From Peptococcaceae bacterium (GTDB lineage: Bacteria > Bacillota > Peptococcia > DRI-13 > UBA5745), in assembly GCA_031264885.1 (NCBI GenBank), contig JAISDM010000244.1:1-5209 (forward strand): a stretch of 5,209 nucleotides of DNA. Direction: 5' to 3'. Position 1 is the stretch's first letter, and each line of letters begins with the position of its first letter. The notes under the pieces are model-generated. The model saw only the letters and a list, made by a program, of their open reading frames with translations, did no database searches and was not told where the DNA came from. Below are positions 1 through 5,209 of the stretch, piece after piece. The translations under genes were made by a program, and so were the position numbers.

Positions 1-297
1 GGCTATACGAAGGATATGATCAGGGAACACATTCATACTTACGCCTATAACGAGGTGCCCATGGTGCGGAACCGGGGTCTTGTGCCTGTGCGTCCGAAAT
101 CCTTCGAAAACAGGCATCCAATGCCCGTTACCCGCAGTCCGAAGGATGTTGAGGTGGTCGTCATCGGCGGACGCGGCGGGCATTCCTGCGTTGTGCTGCC
201 GTGGGCGCTCCACAGTGAAGCCATCGTGGAACCTGTGGCGCTTCCTGACGGCAAAGCGGCAAAGAGCATCGAGGAATTCAAAAAACAATCCAGGTAA
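1..297 (+). CDS. C-terminal fragment of an unassigned protein (5' end outside window)
   Basis: The reading frame is open from base 1 to the TAA at 295-297, giving 98 residues beginning GYTKDMIREHIHTYAYNE. The ATG at 16 is probably internal: the only purine-rich stretch before it (AAGGA) is one base away, too close for a ribosome binding site, and the frame continues off the left edge. Visible features are a charged helical start with an R-E-H-I-H-T-Y-A pattern, a basic, proline-rich middle (VPVRPKSFENRHPMPVTR), a hydrophobic strand followed by a glycine-rich turn (VEVVVIGGRGGHS, about residues 48-60), and a lysine-rich tail. The strand plus GG-rich turn, near a C-terminus, recalls from memory the ends of some larger clostridial and deltaproteobacterial proteins found near UGSC-type (seleno)proteins. 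I cannot confirm that, so no function is assigned. It is not a Rossmann nucleotide site, because too little sequence follows the turn. It lies 97 nt upstream of the oxidoreductase on the same strand and may belong to the same pathway. Confidence 0.7.
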   Translation, partial: GYTKDMIREHIHTYAYNEVPMVRNRGLVPVRPKSFENRHPMPVTRSPKDVEVVVIGGRGGHSCVVLPWALHSEAIVEPVALPDGKAAKSIEEFKKQSR

Positions 298-310
298 ATT
301 TACCCTATCT

Positions 311-338
311 TGTCATTCCGGGCTTGACCCGGAATCCA
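311..338. repeat. Dispersed palindromic intergenic repeat ('CHSGLDPES' type)
   Basis: The core is a perfect 8-bp inverted repeat, ATTCCGGG (315-322) and CCCGGAAT (328-335), around the 5-nt spacer CTTGA. It is flanked by TGTC and CCA. From memory this matches a short palindromic element scattered between genes in many unrelated bacteria. When such copies are translated they give the recurring false peptide CHSGLDPES, which is exactly what one frame gives here. As RNA it would form a stable GC-rich stem-loop. No run of T follows it, so it is not an intrinsic terminator, although it could protect the 3' end of the upstream message. Only one copy lies in this window, so its repeat status rests on recognition rather than on copies seen here. 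Confidence 0.75.
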
Positions 339-340
339 TT

Positions 341-355
341 ACTGCGAATCGCAGT
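341..355. promoter_or_regulatory. 15-bp near-perfect dyad, possible operator or second arm of the repeat element
   Basis: ACTGCGA (341-347) and TCGCAGT (349-355) are perfect inverted copies around the single base A348. As RNA only about five pairs with a five-base loop could form, so the symmetry suits a dimeric DNA-binding protein better than a hairpin. It sits 40 nt before the oxidoreductase start and 2 nt after the dispersed repeat. It may therefore be an operator for the oxidoreductase operon or simply part of a longer repeat unit. No regulator gene is present in the window, and no clear -35/-10 pair overlaps it. Confidence 0.4.
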
Positions 356-381
356 CAGATAACTTCATCTATTATTCGAAT

Positions 382-386
382 GGAGG
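382..386 (+). promoter_or_regulatory. Ribosome binding site that fixes the oxidoreductase start
   Basis: GGAGG is followed 8 nt later by the ATG at 395, which is ideal spacing. It decides the start, because the frame is open much further upstream and has in-frame ATGs at 80 and 380. The ATG at 380 overlaps this site and cannot be served by it. Confidence 0.85.
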
Positions 387-394
387 TTAAGAAA

Positions 395-1831
395 ATGCAA
401 ATTTACGGCAATTATGATGTGGTGGTCGTTGGCGGAGGCGTCTCCGGATGCGCGGCCGCGATTGCCGCGGCTCGTGTGGGGGCCAAAGTCATACTGATTG
501 AGCGTTTTGGTACCTTGGGGGGTATGATGAACGTCGTCGGGCCTCCGGGGTGGGCTTTCGCTCATCTCTGGAATGGGAGAGGGGAGCAGATCATCGGCGG
601 TCTCGTAGAGGAAACCCATCACAGACTGGAGGCGCAAGGACTGGCGCTGCCGTTTCCCGCGGCTGAGGATTGCGGCGAAGATACTTATGCTTTTGTAGAT
701 CCGGATTGGTGGGGACTTCTGATCTTTGAGATGATCCGGGAGAACCATGTGAATCTCTTGCTGCATTCCTTAGCGGTGGATGTTCTGAAAGATGGTGACC
801 GTATATGCGGTGTGACCGTCGAAAACACCTCCGGCCGGATGGCGGTCATGGGCAAGGTCATCATTGAGGCGACCGGCGAGGGGGATATCGCGGTCAGGGC
901 CGGGGTTCCTTATTCAAAGGTGGATCGGACCAAAGAAGAGCTTGATCCGCCCTCTATTACCTTCCATATGGACGGTGTGGACTGGGATAAGGTGACCGCC
1001 TATTTTAAGGCGCGCCCGGATCAATTTAACAAGAAACAGTATGACCGTCTGATGAAATCCGATTCCATCCTTGACCTGGTCAGGGCGGGTGTTCTGGGAG
1101 CGGTCGGTTACGCTGAACTTACGCAGAAAGCCCTGGATAACGGCGATTTGCATCCTTACGGCGATCTCGGGCACTTCTTTACCCATCGCGAGGGAGGACA
1201 TGTTCAGCCGGTATTCCAGCATTCCGCGCAGGTGAAGGATTGCGATACCACCGATATTACCGAATGGACCGCGGGTGAGGCGGAATCCCGGAGACAGGCG
1301 GCCATCGCCATAAGAGCCGTCCGCAAGTACTTGCCCGGTTACGAAAACTCATATTTTACCCGCCTGACGAGTTCTATGCGCACCCGCGAAGGCAGGCATA
1401 TGGCCGGCGATTACCAGATGCAGGGGCCGGATGTGACTGAGTGCCGGAAATTCCCGGATGTGGTGGCTAAGTGCATGATGTTGGCAAATTCCGGCGGGCC
1501 TTTCCATTCGGCGCTGACCCCCGGCGGATCCCTGAACCAGAATTATCAGGTGCGCTATGCGCCTAAGGATGGCGGGTCTTACGATATCCCCTACCGCAGC
1601 CTGGTACCCAAGCAGGTGGAAGGCATGCTGCTTGCCGGCAAGCTGATCTCGGTCAGTGAAGATTTCAACCGCGACCTGCTCCCGGAAAATATTATAAGCG
1701 GTCAAGCAGCCGGTGTCGCCGCCGCGCTCTGCGCCAGGGACGGCGACACGCCCAGGGAACTGGAAAAAGACGTCAAAGAGCTCCAGGCAATCCTGGTAAA
1801 GCAGGGCGCGATTTTGACGGGAACCCATTGA
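395..1831 (+). CDS. FAD-dependent oxidoreductase (FAD_oxidored family, PF12831-like)
   Basis: This 478-residue soluble flavoprotein probably oxidises or reduces a small organic substrate in the cytoplasm; no signal peptide is seen. The N-terminal dinucleotide fold is clear: strand YDVVVV, then G13-x-G15-x-x-G18 (GGGVSG), the acidic ribose-binding E36 ending the second strand (VILIE), and the LGG turn at 41-43. A second FAD contact, EATGEGDIAVRAG (158-170), matches the ATGxGD motif of the family. The C-terminal part carries MRTREGRHMAGDY, YDIPYRSLVP (396-405), MLLAGK (411-416) and GQAAG (436-440), the usual closing FAD-binding segment. The length is normal for the family. The start at 395 is chosen for its GGAGG 8 nt upstream and because the fold begins at once; the in-frame extension to 80 runs through the palindromic repeat and the upstream gene. 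No heterodisulfide or iron-sulfur cysteine clusters are visible. The stop lies 48 nt before the binding-protein gene, suggesting one transcript. The substrate is unknown. Family assignment is firm; the reaction is not. Confidence 0.93.
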   Translation: MQIYGNYDVVVVGGGVSGCAAAIAAARVGAKVILIERFGTLGGMMNVVGPPGWAFAHLWNGRGEQIIGGLVEETHHRLEAQGLALPFPAAEDCGEDTYAFVDPDWWGLLIFEMIRENHVNLLLHSLAVDVLKDGDRICGVTVENTSGRMAVMGKVIIEATGEGDIAVRAGVPYSKVDRTKEELDPPSITFHMDGVDWDKVTAYFKARPDQFNKKQYDRLMKSDSILDLVRAGVLGAVGYAELTQKALDNGDLHPYGDLGHFFTHREGGHVQPVFQHSAQVKDCDTTDITEWTAGEAESRRQAAIAIRAVRKYLPGYENSYFTRLTSSMRTREGRHMAGDYQMQGPDVTECRKFPDVVAKCMMLANSGGPFHSALTPGGSLNQNYQVRYAPKDGGSYDIPYRSLVPKQVEGMLLAGKLISVSEDFNRDLLPENIISGQAAGVAAALCARDGDTPRELEKDVKELQAILVKQGAILTGTH

Positions 1832-1860
1832 ACTTTTAGTACTTTGCGGACACAAATTTG

Positions 1861-1867
1861 AGAGGAG
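1861..1867 (+). promoter_or_regulatory. Ribosome binding site of the binding-protein gene, with unusual spacing
   Basis: AGAGGAG is the only good Shine-Dalgarno sequence here. It lies 3 nt before an in-frame GTG at 1871 and 12 nt before the ATG at 1880. Neither spacing is ideal. The ATG is preferred because it gives the compact basic start MSKR directly before the hydrophobic signal segment. Confidence 0.6.
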
Positions 1868-1879
1868 TGAGTGTTCATA

Positions 1880-3538
1880 ATGTCAAAGCGTATCGTTGTT
1901 ATCATCAGTACCTTTTTATTGCTGACCGTGTTGTTGTCTAGCTGCGGCGGTCAAACCGGCCCGGCAGGCGCCGGTTCGGAAAACACCGGTTCGGAAAGCC
2001 CTGGAACAACCGCAAGTTCCGGATCGGCCGCCGCCGGCCCGGAAAGAAGCAGAACCGTCCGTCTTGGCACATCTTACAAACCCACGACCATGGATCCGAA
2101 CGATCTCAGAAACTGGAGCAGTACCGTCCACGCCTTTTTTACCTTTGAGACACTGATTTACACGGAACATACGGCCAGCGGATACAAACCCCAGCTTGCC
2201 AAAAGCTGGGAAATCACTGAGGACGGCAAGAGTTGGATATTCCAGCTGCGCGATGATGTGGACTTCAGCAACGGCGATCACTTTACCGCCGACGATGTGG
2301 TTTACACAGTGGAGCGCGTTGTATCCGAGGCCGACAGACTTGTGTACAAGAGTTATTACGCGCCTACGATGACAGACGCGGAGAAAATCGACGAGTATAC
2401 GGTCAAAATCAACTTTTCCGAACCGTTCCCTGATGCCGGCGGCGCTTTCGTGGCTCTTTTTATCATTAACTCAAAGGCGCATCAGGAAATGGGCGATGAT
2501 TTGTTCCATAATCAGCTGCTTTACGGAACAGGGCCGTGGATACTGGACGAGTGGGTCGACGGTCAATTTTCGAAATTCCACAAGAACCCAAACTATTGGA
2601 ACAAAGCCGGGTTTGATCCCTACTTTGATAATGTGGAACTCAATTTCATAGCTGAGCCATCCTCTGCCATTGCCGCTCACCTGTCGGGCACCCTGGATTC
2701 GTACTCCGCGAACGGGGGAATCAGCATGGATATGGTGTCGCTGTATGACGGGTCGGAGGACAGAATTGAGCTTGTAGAATATGAAACATGCACGGTTTAC
2801 GATATGGGACTCTCGTTTAAAGAAGGCAGTCCCTGGCTTGACGACAAGCTCAGGGAAGCTTTTGACATCTGTATTGACCGGCAGATGATTATCGACACTA
2901 TTTTTGGCGGAACCGGCGCGTCGATGCCGGTGGGCTCTCTCCACAAGTATATGACTGGTTATGACGAGACATTGGGAACGCCCGAGTACGATCCCGACCG
3001 CGCCAGACAGCTCGTAGCCGAATCAACATATGACGGCAGACCCATCGAATTCCTGATCCACCCCCAGATCGTACAGGGTGAGGAAGTGGCCTTGGCGCTG
3101 GCGGATATGGCGATCGCGGTCGGTATCAATATGGTCGTTAAGTCGGAGGAATTTGCCGTTTACACCACAAGGCAGAACGCGGGCGATTATGACATATTCC
3201 TATTGAGCGTGTCGTCAGGGGACGGCAATCCCTTCCGGTCTTTGGAGCAGATCATACAAAACTATAATAAACCTGATGTGCAGAATTGGCCGGGCCATGA
3301 AGAACTGTATGCCCTTATTGAGGAAACCATGGGGGAAAAGGGCATGGATCCCGCAAGACGCGCCGAGTATGCCAAACGCATCAATAAATTTATATTTGAA
3401 AACCGTATGCCAAGAATAAGACTTGTCTATAGAAATGTGGTGCAGGCGCAAAACTGGGGTATTGCCGGCATTGACTATTGGCCGGACGGAATGCTGAGAT
3501 ACGCGTCTGTGAACTGGGATCCCTCGAAGGCGAAATAG
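1880..3538 (+). CDS. ABC transporter substrate-binding lipoprotein, peptide/nickel family (SBP_bac_5)
   Basis: This 552-residue extracytoplasmic protein captures substrate for the permeases encoded downstream. The N-terminus is a lipoprotein signal: basic MSKR, a hydrophobic core (residues 5-19) and the lipobox LSSC with the lipid-bearing Cys at 22. A flexible Gly/Ser/Thr/Ala/Glu linker follows (about 23-57), then the mature domain. Family hallmarks are TTMDP (69-73), the signature LAKSWEITEDGKSW (106-119) with FQLRDDVDFSNGDHFTADDV (121-140), GTGPW (216-220) and LREAFDICIDRQMIIDTIFG beginning at 324. The C-terminus (FIFENRMPRIRLVYRN) is also typical, and the full length is normal. Family members bind peptides, opines, nickel chelates, sugars or other small molecules, and the ligand cannot be deduced from sequence alone. 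An upstream GTG at 1871 would add only MFI. The gene sits between the flavoprotein and the permeases, with a stem-loop just after its stop that may raise its mRNA level over that of the permeases. Confidence 0.95.
   Translation: MSKRIVVIISTFLLLTVLLSSCGGQTGPAGAGSENTGSESPGTTASSGSAAAGPERSRTVRLGTSYKPTTMDPNDLRNWSSTVHAFFTFETLIYTEHTASGYKPQLAKSWEITEDGKSWIFQLRDDVDFSNGDHFTADDVVYTVERVVSEADRLVYKSYYAPTMTDAEKIDEYTVKINFSEPFPDAGGAFVALFIINSKAHQEMGDDLFHNQLLYGTGPWILDEWVDGQFSKFHKNPNYWNKAGFDPYFDNVELNFIAEPSSAIAAHLSGTLDSYSANGGISMDMVSLYDGSEDRIELVEYETCTVYDMGLSFKEGSPWLDDKLREAFDICIDRQMIIDTIFGGTGASMPVGSLHKYMTGYDETLGTPEYDPDRARQLVAESTYDGRPIEFLIHPQIVQGEEVALALADMAIAVGINMVVKSEEFAVYTTRQNAGDYDIFLLSVSSGDGNPFRSLEQIIQNYNKPDVQNWPGHEELYALIEETMGEKGMDPARRAEYAKRINKFIFENRMPRIRLVYRNVVQAQNWGIAGIDYWPDGMLRYASVNWDPSKAK
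1971..2000 (+). repeat. 15-bp in-frame tandem duplication in the lipoprotein linker
   Basis: CCGGTTCGGAAA occurs at 1971-1982 and again at 1986-1997, giving two adjacent 15-bp units that differ only in their last three bases. They encode the pentapeptides GSENT and GSESP (with a shift of two bases) in the flexible linker between the lipidated cysteine and the folded domain. The period is a whole number of codons, so copy-number change here would alter linker length without a frameshift. Confidence 0.7.
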
Positions 3539-3563
3539 AAGCGGCGGATAAATAAACGCACTT

Positions 3564-3607
3564 TCAGGAAGTGTATTGAGACAGAGTTGTTTCCGTACAC
3601 TTCCTGA
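3564..3607 (+). promoter_or_regulatory. Intercistronic stem-loop between binding protein and first permease
   Basis: TCAGGAAGTGTA (3564-3575) and TACACTTCCTGA (3596-3607) form a perfect 12-bp inverted repeat around a 20-nt loop. A G-U pair and one more A-U pair can lengthen the base to 14 pairs, and a further U-G pair can close the loop. It begins 25 nt after the binding-protein stop and ends just before the permease ribosome binding site (AAAGGAG at 3613-3619). No T-tract follows, so it is not a standard intrinsic terminator. Stem-loops in this position are known in other binding-protein operons (malE-malF is the classic case), where they stabilise the upstream message and lower permease expression. 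The same role is inferred here. A DNA-level operator is an alternative. Confidence 0.65.
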
Positions 3608-3628
3608 GACTTAAAGGAGATGTGATCC

Positions 3629-4549
3629 ATGCTTGTTTACACGCTCAGGCGGCTATTGCAGGTTCTGATCGTTATGTTTCTTGTATCTCTGTTGGTTTTC
3701 ACGATGATTCGTATGGCGCCTGGAAGTCCTGCCCGGCTGATGCTTTCTGAGTATGCCACAGAGGAGGATATCCTCGCCATGGAAGAAAGGATGGGACTCA
3801 ACAAACCGATATACGAGCAATTTTGGAAATTCTTAGTAGATCTATTCCACGGCGATATGGGTGAATCTGTGGTCTATCATCAGCCGGTTTTGCGTATTAT
3901 TGGACAGCGTTTGCCTAATACGGGCATTTTGGCGACCGGTACGGTTCTTCTGGCGATCCTTTTGGCGCTTCCGTTAGGGATATTCGCGGGCGCGAACAGG
4001 GGAAAGGTCGCCGAATTGGTCTGTATGGTTTTCGCGCTGGTAGGACAATCCATGGCGTCCATGTGGCTTGGCGTTTTGCTTATATACATTTTTTCCGTTA
4101 AGCTGGGATGGCTGCCGGCTCTTGGCACAGGAGGCATAGAGTATCTGATACTTCCTGTCATTACCATGGGATACCCCATGTCCGCGGGTCTCACCCGCGT
4201 GGCGCGGTCAGGCATGGTGGATACGTTGAGCGAGGATTATATTACCGCGACCTACGCGAAAGGGATCGGCAAATTTGAGGTATATACAAAATACGCGTTA
4301 AGGAATGCCTTGATTCCTGTCGTCACTATGCTGGGTCTGACCTTGGGCATCAACCTCGGCGGCGCGGTGGTGGTGGAGAATATATTTTCATGGACAGGCA
4401 TCGGGCAATTGATGAATCAGTCTGTCGCGCAGCGTGATTACGCCATGGTTCAGGCGACGCTTCTGATTACCTCGTTTTTGTTTTCCGGGATTAATTTTTT
4501 GGTGGATGTTATCAATTCCTTCATTAACCCAAGGCTAACGTTGAACTAA
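3629..4549 (+). CDS. ABC transporter permease, OppB/DppB type
   Basis: This 306-residue inner-membrane protein forms half of the substrate channel of a peptide-type importer. The N-terminus MLVYTLRRLLQ followed by a hydrophobic helix (about 11-29) ending in MAPGSPA is typical of the family. A loop follows with GLNKPIYEQFWKFL and the GDMGES motif (75-80). Further membrane segments are near 100-120, 131-157, 171-190, 232-252 and 276-297. The cytoplasmic EAA loop that docks the ATPase is DYITATYAKGIG (203-214) running on to LRNALIPV, with the conserved glycine present. The C-terminal D-INSFINPRL pattern is usual for the family, and the length is normal. AAAGGAG lies 9 nt before the ATG. The next permease gene begins 13 nt after its stop, so the two are almost certainly translated from one message. 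Function as a permease is firm; the transported compound is unknown. Confidence 0.95.
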   Translation: MLVYTLRRLLQVLIVMFLVSLLVFTMIRMAPGSPARLMLSEYATEEDILAMEERMGLNKPIYEQFWKFLVDLFHGDMGESVVYHQPVLRIIGQRLPNTGILATGTVLLAILLALPLGIFAGANRGKVAELVCMVFALVGQSMASMWLGVLLIYIFSVKLGWLPALGTGGIEYLILPVITMGYPMSAGLTRVARSGMVDTLSEDYITATYAKGIGKFEVYTKYALRNALIPVVTMLGLTLGINLGGAVVVENIFSWTGIGQLMNQSVAQRDYAMVQATLLITSFLFSGINFLVDVINSFINPRLTLN

Positions 4550-4562
4550 GGAGTAAGGACGT

Positions 4563-5209
4563 ATGGAAAAAGGAATTCTTTTTTCTCGGATGAAGCGAAG
4601 TTATTTTTTCATTATAGGCGTTTCGGGCGTTATACTTCTTTTTTTGGCTTGTTACGTTTTACCTCTGGTGATTCATTGGGATCCGCTGGTAAATTCCCTT
4701 CGGGACCGTTTCTTGCCGCCGGAGGGCTTCAGCGAGGCTCTGCAGGGTCACATTCTTGGCACGGACTCCCTTGGGCGGGATGTGTTTGTACGACTATTGA
4801 TCGGCGGGCAGTACTCATTCCGCCTTGCCTTTATATGCGTGGCGCTGCAGGTAACCATTGGCTCTATTATGGGCATGTTATCCGGTTATTTGGGTGGTTG
4901 GATAGATGTGGTGATCATGCGCGCCTGCGACATGGTGATGTCCATACCGGGACTGGTTTTGGCGATGGCCATTATGGCGATATTTGGGGTTAGTACGACA
5001 AATCTGGTTTTTTGTTTGACGTTCACCGGTTGGGTTAACATTTGTAAAGTCACCAGAAACGACGTCCGTATTGTAAAACAGCAGGAATTTATTATGGCGT
5101 CTTCGGCGTTGGGCGCGGGTCTTCCGCATATTATATTCAGGCAGATTTTTCCCAATGTCACGACAAATATCATCATTCTTGGCAGTCAGAGGATCGGTAT
5201 GACGATTCT
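4563..5209 (+). CDS. ABC transporter permease, OppC/DppC type (3' end outside window)
   Basis: The frame is open from the ATG at 4563 to the right edge, giving 215 complete codons plus two bases with no stop. Family members are usually somewhat under 300 residues, so roughly the last quarter is missing. It is the partner of the preceding permease in the channel heterodimer. A first membrane helix lies near residues 15-36, followed by an external loop with the OppC signature ILGTDSLGRDVFVRLLIGG (64-82). Next come a helix near 87-107, the R-x-x-D-x-x-x-S-I-P segment (RACDMVMSIPG, 120-130), more hydrophobic helices, and the ATPase-docking EAA loop EFIMASSALGAG (175-186) followed by IFRQIFPNV. 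The start is supported by AAGGAG (4548-4553), which overlaps the stop of the upstream gene and has 9-nt spacing. The ATG codes for MEKGILFSRMKR, a short charged leader usual for OppC proteins. Genes for one or two ATPases are expected further downstream. Confidence 0.93.
   Translation, partial: MEKGILFSRMKRSYFFIIGVSGVILLFLACYVLPLVIHWDPLVNSLRDRFLPPEGFSEALQGHILGTDSLGRDVFVRLLIGGQYSFRLAFICVALQVTIGSIMGMLSGYLGGWIDVVIMRACDMVMSIPGLVLAMAIMAIFGVSTTNLVFCLTFTGWVNICKVTRNDVRIVKQQEFIMASSALGAGLPHIIFRQIFPNVTTNIIILGSQRIGMTI

Noticed and set aside
325..375. Sigma-70-like promoter before the oxidoreductase (TTGACC at 325-330, TATTAT at 370-375)
   Set aside because: The two boxes are about 39 nt apart, far from the usual 17, and TTGACC is part of the dispersed palindrome. 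No acceptable pairing was found.
80..394. N-terminal extension of the oxidoreductase to the in-frame ATG at 80 (105 extra residues)
   Set aside because: The extension overlaps the upstream gene in another frame, runs through the palindromic repeat to give the false CHSGLDPES peptide, and lacks a ribosome binding site. The FAD fold and a good GGAGG place the start at 395.
1349..1855. 168-codon open frame on the minus strand
   Set aside because: It is antisense to the clearly coding oxidoreductase, its translation shows no recognisable domain, and it mirrors conserved FAD motifs on the other strand.
1853..1860. Palindrome CAAATTTG before the binding-protein gene
   Set aside because: An 8-bp palindrome without flanking symmetry is expected by chance and has no further support.
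2471..2944. 157-codon open frame on the minus strand
   Set aside because: It lies wholly within the binding-protein gene and shows no family motif; a shadow of strong coding on the plus strand.
3564..3610. Intrinsic terminator after the binding-protein gene
   Set aside because: The hairpin is strong but is followed by GACTTAAAGG rather than a T-tract, and the permease gene follows at once, so full termination is unlikely.
4649..4993. 114-codon plus-strand open frame
   Set aside because: It is out of frame with the OppC-type permease, whose signature motifs are read across the same bases.

Overview
The window reads as one co-directional (+ strand) cluster of metabolic and transport genes from a moderate-GC bacterium. 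Strong purine-rich ribosome binding sites (GGAGG, AGAGGAG, AAAGGAG) and a lipoprotein-type substrate-binding protein would suit an anaerobic Firmicute or a spirochaete, but nothing in the sequence fixes the taxon and this assignment is a guess.

Layout. Positions 1-297 hold the C-terminal 98 residues of a protein whose start lies outside the window; I do not firmly recognise it. Positions 298-394 are a short intergenic region with two adjacent palindromes. The first (311-338) matches, from memory, a widely dispersed intergenic repeat that is often mistranslated as 'CHSGLDPES'. The second is a 15-bp dyad (341-355). Then come a 478-residue FAD-dependent oxidoreductase (395-1831), a lipoprotein substrate-binding protein of the peptide/nickel/opine ABC family (1880-3538), an OppB/DppB-type permease (3629-4549) and the first 215 residues of an OppC/DppC-type permease (4563-5209, cut by the window edge). 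A 12-bp perfect inverted repeat with a 20-nt loop lies in the gap between the binding protein and the first permease.

How the genes may work together. The last three genes are the expected order of a Dpp/Opp-type importer (binding protein, permease B, permease C); one or two ATPase genes would be expected just downstream. The FAD oxidoreductase ends 48 nt before the binding-protein gene, with no terminator between them, so co-transcription is plausible. The simplest inference is an uptake-and-oxidation cassette for a small organic substrate, perhaps a peptide-like or other nitrogenous compound. The substrate cannot be read from the sequence. No mobile element, tRNA, rRNA or CRISPR array is visible, and I see no convincing evidence of a wholly new system. 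The points most worth following are the intercistronic hairpin, the paired palindromes before the oxidoreductase, and the unassigned upstream gene.
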